Positions 7,952 through 16,632 are shown, numbered from the stretch's first letter. The stretch: DNA of 64,000 nt from Gammaproteobacteria bacterium (GCA_008081045.1 VMDC01000015.1:62001-126000); one strand, 5' to 3'. Program-made: numbers and translations. The notes: generated by a model from the sequence alone, not told the origin.

Positions 7952-10639
7952 CTAGTGTGAAACGGGATCGGCCTTGTCCTGGTCAATCCCGTTGGCTTTC
8001 ATGTAATCGGTGATTTGCTTCGCGGTGATCAGGTCCAGCGCCTTCAGTTCGCTCAGCGCTGCCAGCACGATAAATTTGGCATCCACCTCGAAATAATGAC
8101 GCAACTGCTCACGGCTGTCGCTGCGACCAAACCCATCTGTACCAAGCACCCGGAAAGAATCCGGGACGAATTCCCGAATCTGATCCGAGTACAGTTTCAT
8201 ATAGTCGGTCGTGGATATTACGGGGCCGGACTGCTTCCCCAATTGCTCCGTAACAAAAGGCATTTTTGCTTTTTTAGACGGGCTGAGCATGTTTTCACGG
8301 CTCACCGCCAGTGCTTCCCGGCGGAGTTCGTTGTAGCTGGTAACACTCCAGACATCCACCAGCACTGAATAGTCTTTTCTCAGTATTTCTGCCGCCTTAC
8401 GAACTTCCCGCAAAATCGTGCCGCTACCTAGCAGACGCAGGCGCAAATCTTTACTGACAGGTTTAGTCACTTTGTAGGCTTTCGAGGACCCATCTTCAAG
8501 CAGGTACATCCCTTTGATGATGCCCTGCTCACAGCCAGCCGGCATTTCAGGTTGGACATAATTCTCATTCATGGTGGTAATGTAGTAATACACCGACTCC
8601 TGTTCGTGGTACATCCGGCGGAGCCCGTCTTGAATGATAACCGCCAGCTCATAGGCGTAAGTTGGATCGTAAGTCACACAATTCGGAATGGTTGATGCCA
8701 ACAGGTGGCTGTGCCCGTCCTGATGCTGCAGCCCTTCTCCATTAAGCGTTGTTCTGCCAGCGGTTGCTCCAATCAGGAAGCCACGGGCCTGCGAATCGCC
8801 AGCCGCCCAGCTGAGGTCCCCAACGCGCTGAAATCCGAACATCGAGTAGTAAATATAAAACGGGATAAGCGGGCAATTATTGGTACTGTAGGAAGTTGCC
8901 GCTGCAAGCCACGTAGAAAAAGCACCCGATTCCGAAATCCCTTCTTCCAGCATCTGACCTTTTTTGTCTTCGCGGTAATACATGACCTGGTTGGAGTCTG
9001 CCGGATCGTAGAGCTGCCCCATTGCAGAATAGATGCCCATTTGCCGGAACATCCCTTCCATACCGAAAGTACGCGCCTCGTCTGGCACGATGGGCACAAC
9101 CTTTTCCCCGATTTCCTGATCTTTACAAAGCGCATTCAGCATCCTGACAAAGGCCATTGTCGTAGACTGCTCGCGCTCCCCGCTGCCTTTCAACTGAGCA
9201 TCAAAGATCTCGAGCGACGGGACTTTCAGTGATTGACCCACTGCCCTGCGCTGCGGCAGAGACCCGCCAAGTTTCTCCCGCATTTTCCGCATGTAGCGCA
9301 GCTCTAAACTGTCCTCAGCCGGCCGGTAGTAGGGCACTTCACTCAACTTGGCGTCATCGATTGGGATGCCGAAACGATCCCGGAATTTCTTCAGAGCCTC
9401 GATATCCAGCTTCTTCACTGAGTGCGTTGCGTTCTGGGCTTCCGCCCCTCCACCAAATGCATAACCCTTGACAGTTTTGGCGAGAATAACCGTGGGCTTG
9501 CCATTCGCTCTCACTGCCTCCGCGTAGGCAGCGTAGACTTTATAGGGATCGTGACCTCCCCGATTAAGCGCCATGATATCTTCGTCAGAGAGATGCTCTA
9601 CCATCTTGAGAAGCTCAGGGTCAGTTCCGAAGAAGTGTTCTCGGGTGTAGGCCCCTCCCCGACTGGCATAGTTCTGATATTCGCCATCAACCACCTCATC
9701 CATCCGCGCCTGGAGAATGCCGTCCTTGTCTGCCTGCAGCAGAGGATCCCAGTGCCTGCCCCAGACCACTTTGATCACGTTCCAACCTGCGCCTCGGAAA
9801 ATACCCTCGAGCTCCTGGATAATTTTGCCATTCCCACGCACCGGCCCATCAAGGCGCTGCAAGTTGCAGTTAATGACAAAAATCAGATTATCGAGGCGTT
9901 CTCTTCCTGCCTTACCGATAGCACCCAACGATTCAGGTTCATCCATCTCGCCATCGCCGAGAAATGCCCAGATCTTGCGATCACTGTTGTCCAGCAAACC
10001 CCGATTGGTCAGGTACTTCATCAGGTGAGCCTGGTAAATCGCCTGTATCGGCCCAAGCCCCATGGAAACCGTGGGAAATTGCCAGTAGTCTGGCATCAGC
10101 CAGGGATGTGGATAAGACGACAGACCATTGCCTTCAACTTCGTTGCGAAAGTTGTCGAGCTGCAACTCCTCCAGCCTGCCCTCGACGAAAGACCTGGCGT
10201 ATATGCCGGGAGACGAGTGTCCCTGATAGTAAATCAGATCACCCTCGTTCTTTTCGTTGGGGCCTTTGAAGAAGTAATTGAACCCCACGTCGTAAAGGGT
10301 GGCTGCGGAGGCGAACGTGGAAATGTGACCCCCTATGCTGCCGTCCCGCTGGTTGGCCCGCATCACCATGGCCAGCGCATTCCAGCGCACGATGCCTCTG
10401 ATCTGCCGCTCCATGAACATGTCGCCGGGCATGCGCTCTTCATCGATAGGCGCAATCGTATTGCTGTAGGGCGTAACTACCGAGGTGATTGGGACATACC
10501 GCCCCATGCGTATGGCAGTGTCGTTCAGTTTGTCGATAAGAAAATGCGCCCTGTCGATGCCTTCCTCATCCACTACCGACTGAAGCGCGTCCAACCACTC
10601 TCTGGTTTCTTCTGGATTCGCGTCGTTTTGTTGTGTCAT
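7952..10639 (-). CDS. aceE: Pyruvate dehydrogenase E1, homodimeric type
   Basis: Thiamine-diphosphate enzyme that decarboxylates pyruvate and acetylates the lipoyl groups of AceF. Its 895 residues match the homodimeric gammaproteobacterial E1 rather than the alpha/beta type. The thiamine-binding motif GDGEMDEPES (about residue 230) and the NCNLQRLDGPVRGN stretch are present. The ATG at 10639 is preceded by AGGATGTAGGAC. The upstream spacer carries a palindromic operator candidate. A 420-codon open frame on the opposite strand is a shadow. Confidence 0.98.
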   Translation of the reverse strand: MTQQNDANPEETREWLDALQSVVDEEGIDRAHFLIDKLNDTAIRMGRYVPITSVVTPYSNTIAPIDEERMPGDMFMERQIRGIVRWNALAMVMRANQRDGSIGGHISTFASAATLYDVGFNYFFKGPNEKNEGDLIYYQGHSSPGIYARSFVEGRLEELQLDNFRNEVEGNGLSSYPHPWLMPDYWQFPTVSMGLGPIQAIYQAHLMKYLTNRGLLDNSDRKIWAFLGDGEMDEPESLGAIGKAGRERLDNLIFVINCNLQRLDGPVRGNGKIIQELEGIFRGAGWNVIKVVWGRHWDPLLQADKDGILQARMDEVVDGEYQNYASRGGAYTREHFFGTDPELLKMVEHLSDEDIMALNRGGHDPYKVYAAYAEAVRANGKPTVILAKTVKGYAFGGGAEAQNATHSVKKLDIEALKKFRDRFGIPIDDAKLSEVPYYRPAEDSLELRYMRKMREKLGGSLPQRRAVGQSLKVPSLEIFDAQLKGSGEREQSTTMAFVRMLNALCKDQEIGEKVVPIVPDEARTFGMEGMFRQMGIYSAMGQLYDPADSNQVMYYREDKKGQMLEEGISESGAFSTWLAAATSYSTNNCPLIPFYIYYSMFGFQRVGDLSWAAGDSQARGFLIGATAGRTTLNGEGLQHQDGHSHLLASTIPNCVTYDPTYAYELAVIIQDGLRRMYHEQESVYYYITTMNENYVQPEMPAGCEQGIIKGMYLLEDGSSKAYKVTKPVSKDLRLRLLGSGTILREVRKAAEILRKDYSVLVDVWSVTSYNELRREALAVSRENMLSPSKKAKMPFVTEQLGKQSGPVISTTDYMKLYSDQIREFVPDSFRVLGTDGFGRSDSREQLRHYFEVDAKFIVLAALSELKALDLITAKQITDYMKANGIDQDKADPVSH

Positions 10640-10960
10640 GTCCTACATCCTGTGTGCTTCTTCGGCTTCTGGCGATGTCCCTAGAGTATGTAAATAAATT
10701 ACAAACTGACGATATCTTACCGCAAGAGTTTGAATAATTCCACGTAAAACTGCTTCAATATGTAGTATTACTACATTTCTGCTTCCGCCGTCGCGAATTT
10801 AAAATTTTTATTTTTCCCGTTAACTCAGAGGCTTAGAGCTAATGACCAGCAAAATCGGACACAATAGATCAAAAAACCACCGATAATTTGCCGAAAAACT
10901 ACAAAAACTCAGGATAGCCACTAACATAGACTCCGTTGTTACCGCCTAAGCAGTGACACG
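10640..10960. other. AT-rich regulatory spacer upstream of aceE
   Basis: 321 bases without a gene. The spacer is clearly more AT-rich than its neighbours, mainly around 10690-10930. It must hold the aceE promoter and includes the 17-base palindrome at 10760-10776. No pdhR-like regulator gene lies here, although E. coli has pdhR directly upstream of aceE. I could not pick a convincing -35/-10 pair. Confidence 0.6.
10760..10776. promoter_or_regulatory. Palindromic operator candidate, GntR/PdhR-like
   Basis: Perfect palindrome ATGTAGTA-T-TACTACAT, about 120 bases upstream of the aceE start. Its centre TAGTATTACTA fits the TNGTnnnACNA pattern bound by FadR/PdhR-subfamily GntR regulators; the E. 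coli PdhR site contains TGGTnnnACCA. The sequence match is observed; binding by a PdhR-like protein is inferred, and no candidate regulator gene is in the window. Confidence 0.5.
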
Positions 10961-11905
10961 TCAGGATAATTGTAAGCCCAGCAGGGTAAAAAGCGCCAAA
11001 CCCACCAGCCAGATCGCCTGACTGCGTTCTAGCAGCGCTTGCAGCGCCTCGACTTCCTCCGTCTGCGCAAGCCGTTCACCCGCCTCATCAGTCAGATCAA
11101 ACTGAGAAGTCAACGGCCCACCTGCAAACGCCCCTGTACCGGACCTGTCGGACAACGCACAAGAAGCGTATTCATAGAGGTCGGCAGAATGCGGGCGTTG
11201 GGTAAAGTCCAGAAACCGGGGCTTGAGCTGATCAAAGCACAGCACAAAATTGCCGACCAGAGAAAAAGTCAGAGCCAACAGCCGAACCGGAATCCATTCC
11301 AACATGAAAATCATCCCGGCAATTAAACTAACCTGTTTCTGGTTTTGAAGTTCATCGTGGCTGTCGCGAAGTTGATAGCTGACGTAAGCAAACAGCACGC
11401 CGAACGGGCCGGCCAACAGATAACTGAACATCATGATAAACATCTTCTCAAAGCAGCGATAAACGAGCTGCTCTTTAAAGCAGACATAAATCTCGGAGTC
11501 TGACCCGAAGGCTCGGTCTTTTGCACACAGACCCTGCTCCTGCAAAAACAGAAGCGTGCCCTGCGAGTCTCCGCGGCGCCAGCGAGTTAGAAATTCATTC
11601 GCCAGTTTGCCCGGCTGCGTTCTGTCAAGAGCAACGAGCAACACCCAGATGTGAATCAGCATGGTGATAAACCCATACAAAATCCCGTTGGCGAGCTGCA
11701 GCAGCAGTAAGAGCGCTAACAGCAACAATGCATAAACCGAGACAACTGGCACCAGCCAGGAAATCTCTGCCTTGATTTCAAGACGGGAAAAACCTGCCTC
11801 AATCAGGCGACGCAATCGAAAAAACCAGGAATCATCAAAGCGATCGAAATCCTTCAACCAGAGATAGTTGATTGTCAGACTAATCAAGATAACCAGAAAT
11901 TTCAT
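10961..11905 (-). CDS. ampE: AmpE-like inner-membrane protein
   Basis: Predicted membrane protein of the AmpE/CobD-like family, encoded with AmpD in many gammaproteobacteria; its role in beta-lactamase signalling is poorly defined. The 314 residues include an N-terminal segment (1-15) and hydrophobic stretches near 50-70, 75-92, 155-175, 195-220 and 290-312. The start LVILISLTINYLWLK resembles the family. The gene follows ampD after 22 bases on the same strand, so an ampD-ampE operon is likely. Confidence 0.8.
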   Translation of the reverse strand: MKFLVILISLTINYLWLKDFDRFDDSWFFRLRRLIEAGFSRLEIKAEISWLVPVVSVYALLLLALLLLLQLANGILYGFITMLIHIWVLLVALDRTQPGKLANEFLTRWRRGDSQGTLLFLQEQGLCAKDRAFGSDSEIYVCFKEQLVYRCFEKMFIMMFSYLLAGPFGVLFAYVSYQLRDSHDELQNQKQVSLIAGMIFMLEWIPVRLLALTFSLVGNFVLCFDQLKPRFLDFTQRPHSADLYEYASCALSDRSGTGAFAGGPLTSQFDLTDEAGERLAQTEEVEALQALLERSQAIWLVGLALFTLLGLQLS

Positions 11906-11927
11906 TCAGAGATGTCAGTATGTGTTA

Positions 11928-12473
11928 TCAGGAACGAAGAGAATGTCGATATCTATCCCAATCAAAACATGGACCGGGATCGCTTTTTCGACCCGGCGCT
12001 ACATCACTATGGCCCACGATACGCGCCTCAGTCAAACCCGGATAAGCAGCCAACAGATCGCGAGTTACTTGGGTTAAAGCCGCATACTGGCTGTCGGTGA
12101 AAGGATCATGATCGGTCCCCTCCAGCTCCACGCCTATGGAGAAGTCATTACAATTTCCAACACCCTGGAACGAAGATTCTCCGGCATGCCAGGCTTTGCG
12201 ATCAAACGGCACAAACTGCATGATGTCTCCGTTTCGGCGAATAAGTACATGTGCCGACACACGCAGACCCTCCAGAGTCCGAAAATAAGGGTGAGCAGAA
12301 CAATCCAGCGTGTTGCAGAAAAGCTGCGTGATCGAGTCCCCACCGAATTCACCCGGTGGCAAGCTGATATTATGAATGACCAGCAAGCTGATCAGAGCCT
12401 CTGCTGGCCTGGCGCTCTGGTTCGGTGACTCGACGAAGCTCGCGCTGATTAGCCTGTGTGATTCGATAGACAT
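11928..12473 (-). CDS. ampD: 1,6-anhydro-MurNAc-L-alanine amidase AmpD
   Basis: Cytoplasmic zinc amidase that removes the peptide from anhydro-muropeptides brought in by AmpG. It has 181 residues and no signal peptide. The zinc and catalytic set is present: VIHNISLPPGEFGG (about 32-45), KAWHAGES in the middle, and GHSDVAPGRKSDPGP near the end with the conserved His, Lys and Asp. It is transcribed away from the retropepsin and nadC genes. Three phased repeats lie just upstream of its start. Confidence 0.95.
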   Translation of the reverse strand: MSIESHRLISASFVESPNQSARPAEALISLLVIHNISLPPGEFGGDSITQLFCNTLDCSAHPYFRTLEGLRVSAHVLIRRNGDIMQFVPFDRKAWHAGESSFQGVGNCNDFSIGVELEGTDHDPFTDSQYAALTQVTRDLLAAYPGLTEARIVGHSDVAPGRKSDPGPCFDWDRYRHSLRS

Positions 12474-12839
12474 CTGGGCACTGTGTGTAGTCTTATGGGT
12501 ATAGTCTGCAGGCTATAGTCTTGTAGCCGCATCGCGATGTCAGTTTATCACAGCCCGTCCCGGCCACCGACCTGCCTTACAGTCAACACGGGTGTTCAAG
12601 GCCCGCCCCACTGATTTCGACCAGCCAGGCAACCGCTGGGCGACGACTGGTTCCCAACATCGGCACAGCGGCCTATCTCGCAGTGGCTATCGACTTAGCA
12701 GCGCACCCGACACTGAACGCGCTTCCATTGAGGTCAACTGCCAATGCAGTGGATCGTCAGAACGGCGGGCCGGATGATATTGCCAGCGTCGTCGGGCGAT
12801 CGCTGGCTTTGCAATCATTTTTCCTTGGGAGATAATTTG
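12474..12839. other. 366-base divergent spacer between ampD and the retropepsin gene
   Basis: No protein with family resemblance is seen. Short frames such as 12592-12777 lack a ribosome site. The ampD-proximal end holds the 14-base-period repeats described separately, and the other end has the TTGGGAGAT ribosome site of the next gene. Promoters for both directions should lie here. Confidence 0.5.
12488..12521. repeat. Three phased TAGTCT repeats, 14-base period
   Basis: TAGTCT occurs at 12488-12493, 12502-12507 and 12516-12521, exactly 14 bases apart. The second and third copies extend to TATAGTCT. They lie 15-48 bases upstream of the ampD start codon. They may be an operator array or a chance repeat; 14 bases is not a whole number of helical turns. 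Confidence 0.5.
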
Positions 12840-13388
12840 ATGATGAGCCCGCCCACACAGCCGCCTGAGAGAAAGCTCGGACAGGGAATGCTTGCCATCT
12901 GTTTTGCGCTGGCACTGGCTGCGTTGACCGTCTTTTTTGACGGCTGGATAGAAAGGCAGAACAACCCGAATACCGACCCGAGCAGCGAAACGCTGAAAGA
13001 CGGCTCATTGCAAGTCGTCCTGCTCCGCAACAGACAGGGGCATTACGTATCAGCAGGCACTGTTAACGGCAGACCCGTCACCTTCCTGTTGGACACCGGC
13101 GCTACTGATGTCGCAGTGCCAGCAGGCCTCGCCGAAAATCTTGGCCTGAATTATGGCGCCCAAACCCGAGTGAACACTGCCGCCGGTGTGGTGCCTGTTT
13201 TTTCCACCACGATCAATCAGTTGACCCTCGGACAAATTGAGCTTAGCGAGGTATCCGCAAGCATCACGCCGAGCATGGGGGGCGAGACAATCCTCTTGGG
13301 TATGAGCGCACTGAAACAGATCGAGTTCACCCAACGCGGGAATACCCTGACCCTGAGACAGTTCAGACGTTCGAAACTCAGAAGCTAG
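12840..13388 (+). CDS. Membrane-anchored retropepsin-like aspartic protease
   Basis: Single-domain clan AA aspartic protease of the bacterial retropepsin-like type (TIGR02281-like). It should act as a dimer, since it has only one DTG motif. The 182-residue protein has an N-terminal membrane anchor (about 16-34), so the protease domain faces the periplasm. The catalytic motif is FLLDTGATDVAVP, and the second conserved element is ILLGMSALKQIEF. ATG at 12840 is chosen because TTGGGAGAT precedes it; the frame is open further upstream without a ribosome site. nadC follows 20 bases later. Substrate unknown. Confidence 0.85.
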   Translation: MMSPPTQPPERKLGQGMLAICFALALAALTVFFDGWIERQNNPNTDPSSETLKDGSLQVVLLRNRQGHYVSAGTVNGRPVTFLLDTGATDVAVPAGLAENLGLNYGAQTRVNTAAGVVPVFSTTINQLTLGQIELSEVSASITPSMGGETILLGMSALKQIEFTQRGNTLTLRQFRRSKLRS

Positions 13389-13408
13389 ACACTCGGAAAT
13401 CAGAAACA

Positions 13409-14260
13409 ATGAATAGCCCATCGTCCCCGAATCAACTTCCCGAAGACATAACTGAAACAGTGCGTCGCGCTTTGACTGAAGACCTCGGGAGCGGCGACAT
13501 CACAGCGGCTTTGATTCCCGAGCACAAACACGCCGAGGGCCGTATTATCAGCAAAGACAACGGGTACATTTGCGGTATACCGTGGGCACAAGAAGCCTTC
13601 CGCCAGCTAAATGATGCTGTCTGCCTTGACTGGCATGTGCATGAAGGCGACCCTATCGAACCAGGCCAAAAGCTCTGCGACCTTCGAGGCCCCGCGAGAG
13701 CGTTAATGAGCGGTGAGCGAACAGCCTTGAACTTTCTGCAGACCCTCTCAGCAACCGCCACGCAGACCGCCAATTTCACAAAGCTCATTCAGCACACTGC
13801 GGCTACTCTGCTGGATACTCGGAAAACCCTCCCCGGACTGCGAACAGCACAGAAATACGCGGTGACGGTGGGCGGTGGCAGGAACCACAGGATGGGCCTG
13901 TTCGACGCCTATCTGATCAAGGAAAATCATATCGTCAGTTGCGGGGGTATTGCTGCTTCGATCGCGAAGGCACGAGCAGTCAGTCCCGGCAAAACCGTGC
14001 AGATCGAAGTCCAAAATCTCGACGAAATGGAAGTCGCCCTGGCCGCTCACGCAGACATTGTCATGCTGGATAATTTCTCGATTGACCAGTTGAAGCAAGC
14101 GGTAGCGCAGAATCAGAACCGCTCTAAACTTGAAGCATCAGGCGGAATCGAAGACGGCCAACTGGTCAGAATCGCAGAAACTGGCGTAGACTATATATCC
14201 GTAGGAGCGCTGACTAAGCACTGTCGGGCACTAGATCTTTCCCTACTGGTCGATTTCTGA
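13409..14260 (+). CDS. nadC: Nicotinate-nucleotide pyrophosphorylase (quinolinate phosphoribosyltransferase)
   Basis: Converts quinolinate and PRPP to nicotinate mononucleotide in de novo NAD synthesis. The 283 residues carry the family features EDLGSGDITAAL (about 20-31), the substrate-binding stretch SGERTALNFLQTLSATAT, TRKTLPGLR, the GGGRNHRMGLFDAYLIKENH block and the C-terminal EASGGI and GVDYISVGALTK strands. nadC, ampD and ampE are also neighbours in Pseudomonas and E. coli. Here ampD-ampE runs in the opposite direction. Confidence 0.97.
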   Translation: MNSPSSPNQLPEDITETVRRALTEDLGSGDITAALIPEHKHAEGRIISKDNGYICGIPWAQEAFRQLNDAVCLDWHVHEGDPIEPGQKLCDLRGPARALMSGERTALNFLQTLSATATQTANFTKLIQHTAATLLDTRKTLPGLRTAQKYAVTVGGGRNHRMGLFDAYLIKENHIVSCGGIAASIAKARAVSPGKTVQIEVQNLDEMEVALAAHADIVMLDNFSIDQLKQAVAQNQNRSKLEASGGIEDGQLVRIAETGVDYISVGALTKHCRALDLSLLVDF

Positions 14261-14331
14261 ACACGCACTTTCAGAAGCTTCAGTCAGCATCGGGCGACCC
14301 TGGTTTCTGCTTCAACGCTTTGGGAGTAACC

Positions 14332-15057
14332 ATGAAAAAGACTCGGCTTATGCAGGTCATGGCGTTCTTGGCTTGTATCGTCATCGAACCGGACGCACAA
14401 GCGCATCCGGGCAGCCTTGACCTCAATGGGGGACATTACTTCGGCCCCTCCTACCATTGCCACATGACCGGTTGTTCAATTCCGGACACCTTCGATCCCA
14501 TGCGCCGAAGAAGAGATGGCGTCATGACAAATTATCGGGACCGCGAGAGATTCTTCAATGAAGATGACTGGCCATTCGAGGAAGACTTCGATCAAGACTG
14601 TCAGTCAACGCGCCAGGAGATGCTCATTCTCACCAGCAAGACCGAAGTCAGATACACCAACCCCAGAAATTGCGTCGTTCGCACCGGTGAGTGGCTGGAT
14701 GAATACACCGGAAAAACCTTCACCGTGGCCGTCCAGATCGATATCGACCACGTCATACCTCGCATGTACGCACACACCCATGGCGGCGACCGATGGATGC
14801 CCGAGAAAAAAATTCAGTTTTCCAACGACCCACTGAATCTCATGCTGGTCGACAAGCAAGAAATTCGCCGCAAGCGAGACAGAGGCCCGAGCCGCTACAT
14901 GCCCCGGGACGACTTCCAATGCGAATATGCCCAGCTGTGGGAAGTGATTGCCGAGAAGTATGATATTCAGCTGGAATCCAGCGACCGCAATGAAATCCGG
15001 CGGGTTCTTGAGGCCTGCCCCGTAGACGCTCTCGATCCCAGCCTTGTAACACAATAA
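14332..15057 (+). CDS. Secreted HNH-nuclease-like protein with a YHCH motif
   Basis: Probable exported protein of 241 residues. The signal peptide is residues 1-24 (MKKTRLMQVMAFLACIVIEP, cut after DAQA). Next comes a GGHYFGPSYHCHMTGC stretch like the GGH...YHCH motif found in other secreted proteins. A C-terminal HNH-like domain follows: QIDIDHVIPRMYAH, then SNDPLNLMLVDKQEIRRKRDRGPSRYMP. The DHVIP histidine and the later Asn match HNH/GmrSD-type nucleases, so extracellular DNA cleavage is plausible but unproven. ATG at 14332 is chosen over an in-frame TTG at 14320 because GGGAGT precedes it. Confidence 0.75.
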   Translation: MKKTRLMQVMAFLACIVIEPDAQAHPGSLDLNGGHYFGPSYHCHMTGCSIPDTFDPMRRRRDGVMTNYRDRERFFNEDDWPFEEDFDQDCQSTRQEMLILTSKTEVRYTNPRNCVVRTGEWLDEYTGKTFTVAVQIDIDHVIPRMYAHTHGGDRWMPEKKIQFSNDPLNLMLVDKQEIRRKRDRGPSRYMPRDDFQCEYAQLWEVIAEKYDIQLESSDRNEIRRVLEACPVDALDPSLVTQ

Positions 15058-15113
15058 ACCGATACCGGTCTCCCAGCAATCACAAGATCAGCGGGCTCAA
15101 GATCTTCAGGCAC

Positions 15114-15143
15114 AAAAAAGGCCGGTAGTGACCGGCCTTTTTT
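15114..15143. terminator. Bidirectional intrinsic terminator
   Basis: A 13-base perfect stem (AAAAAAGGCCGGT paired with ACCGGCCTTTTTT) encloses the four-base loop AGTG. It has A-runs on one side and T-runs on the other. It lies between the convergent HNH gene and cytochrome c gene and should stop transcription from both. Confidence 0.95.
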
Positions 15144-15189
15144 TCATGAGAAGAGCTGAAGACTGACGCCGGCAGCGGCTATGCAGTCC

Positions 15190-15582
15190 TCACGGCGCAA
15201 GTATCTTGATGGCATCCATTCCGTTATCGGGGTCAAGGGTCGCGTCACCCGCGGGGAATCCGTTCTCCGACAGAATATAGGCAATCACGTCCGTATACTC
15301 CTCAAACATCAGCGACCCCGGATTGTCTGCCGGCATCGTTCCCATGATGTTTTCCCACAGATACAGCAGCGGCTGATTACTCCAGGAGCGCAAGGTATCG
15401 CGGTAAAAACGCATGTTGTGACAGGTTTTACACTGTGCGTCATACACCGTCTGGCCCGAAGCGACCTGTGCCGCAGTGAAAACACCGTCATTGACTGTCT
15501 TATCCTGACTCAGGCCGGGCTGTGCAATGACTAGACCAATCAGCGTCATCAGGACAGTCGTAAAGTGTACCGATTTTTTCAT
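15190..15582 (-). CDS. Small periplasmic class I cytochrome c
   Basis: Electron-transfer protein of 130 residues with a Sec signal peptide (about 1-26, ending AQPGLSQ). It has one haem site CKTCH (about 52-56) and a likely axial methionine in GTMPADNPG. A strong GGAGGAAGGT ribosome site precedes the ATG. It has no partner gene on either side, so the donor and acceptor are unknown. It is probably a monohaem cytochrome like those fused to or used by periplasmic dehydrogenases. Confidence 0.9.
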   Translation of the reverse strand: MKKSVHFTTVLMTLIGLVIAQPGLSQDKTVNDGVFTAAQVASGQTVYDAQCKTCHNMRFYRDTLRSWSNQPLLYLWENIMGTMPADNPGSLMFEEYTDVIAYILSENGFPAGDATLDPDNGMDAIKILAP

Positions 15583-16221
15583 TACCTTCCTCCAATACCG
15601 AGAGTAATCAGCCCCGATAACTGCATTGATTAAAATAATATAGACCTAAAAAACGATGTTTCACGCAAATACAACGATAAACCAGCAGCGATAACAGTTC
15701 AAGCTAAGAGACATTTAGTCACAATGAGACCTGTACATTTTTGATAATCAATTCAGATAATTAACTGTTTTAAGTTATTCTAGTCTTCATGAACACTGCC
15801 TGAATAACACTGCTTCTGTTTGGCTATTCCATGGAAAAGACTAGCAGTCCGGAACTCCGCAAACCTTTATGATGATGAGTGTCTGCTTAGTGGTTCAACA
15901 ATCAAATGCATGTTTTCATTGCTCAAGACAATCTAGACACATTATCAAACCATGAAAACCAACTTGTTTGGATCGGTGAAAATATTCGTGCCCAGACAAA
16001 ACGATACAAGATACAAACGCCGACTTGGCTTTTTAAAAAGGTTTTTTTCTAGGTATCATTAGAACTAACATCTCACGCCGGCTAAATTACTTACGCGAGA
16101 AAGTAAGCGAAGCATCTCCACCGACGCCTTGAAAGAGCTACTAAACCTCGGGCGCCATGCATCGAGTGACGGCGTGTACAATAAGGGCTAATACAGAATA
16201 GCCCCAATCGGGTCAAAATAT
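15583..16221. other. 639-base AT-rich spacer upstream of the pilin gene
   Basis: The longest gene-free stretch in the window, AT-rich in its first two thirds. One 48-codon frame (15906-16052, plus; starts MHVFIAQDNLDTLSNHENQL) has no ribosome site and no recognised family. A six-base-pair hairpin GGGCTA/TAGCCC with an eight-base loop sits at 16185-16204, 17 bases before the pilin ATG. I did not find a convincing RpoN -24/-12 site, which pilin genes often use. Confidence 0.5.
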
Positions 16222-16632
16222 ATGAAAAAACCGCTTGGCTTTACATTGCTGAAGTTGATGACTTTCTTAGCCATCTTCACCCTAATAATAACAATAGTCC
16301 TCGCAGCGTTTCAGAACCACTCCATCCGCGCGGAGTTCTCGGAGCTTGTCATTGCGGCGATTCCTTACAAAGAAGCTGTAGAGCGTGTAATCCGGACTCG
16401 AAATCCGTCGGCCCTAAGTGATCTCGATGGGGGATCGCTAGGCATACCTGCTAATGTTACGGTCGGTGAAACCGTCCACGGTGTAGTGGTTGCTGACGGA
16501 GTAATCACAATGACATGGCAGCATGATTCCACCATTCTGCATGGGATGACCTACACGTTGACTTTAGATGACGCTGAACCCCCTATACAATGGTCAAGAG
16601 GAGGTTCCTGCGTAGGCAAACACCTGTGTTAA
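16222..16632 (+). CDS. Divergent type IV pilin-like protein
   Basis: Resembles a type IV major pilin. A short basic leader MKKPLG is followed by FTLLKLMTFLAIFTLIITI, the place where prepilin peptidase cuts and N-methylates Phe1. Position 5 of the mature protein is Lys, where almost all pilins have Glu (FTLIELM). The 136-residue protein ends in a probable disulfide pair, SCVGKHLC, like the C-terminal loop of pilins. pilD follows, but pilB and pilC do not. It may be a degenerate, minor or specialised pilin. Confidence 0.75.
   Translation: MKKPLGFTLLKLMTFLAIFTLIITIVLAAFQNHSIRAEFSELVIAAIPYKEAVERVIRTRNPSALSDLDGGSLGIPANVTVGETVHGVVVADGVITMTWQHDSTILHGMTYTLTLDDAEPPIQWSRGGSCVGKHLC

Noticed and set aside
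9422-10684. 420-codon open frame on the plus strand opposite aceE
   Set aside because: It lies wholly antisense to the certain aceE gene and its start, its product resembles no family, and long antisense frames are common opposite highly biased codons.
12592-12777. 61-codon frame in the ampD-retropepsin spacer
   Set aside because: No ribosome site, no family resemblance, and it ends inside the leader of the next gene.
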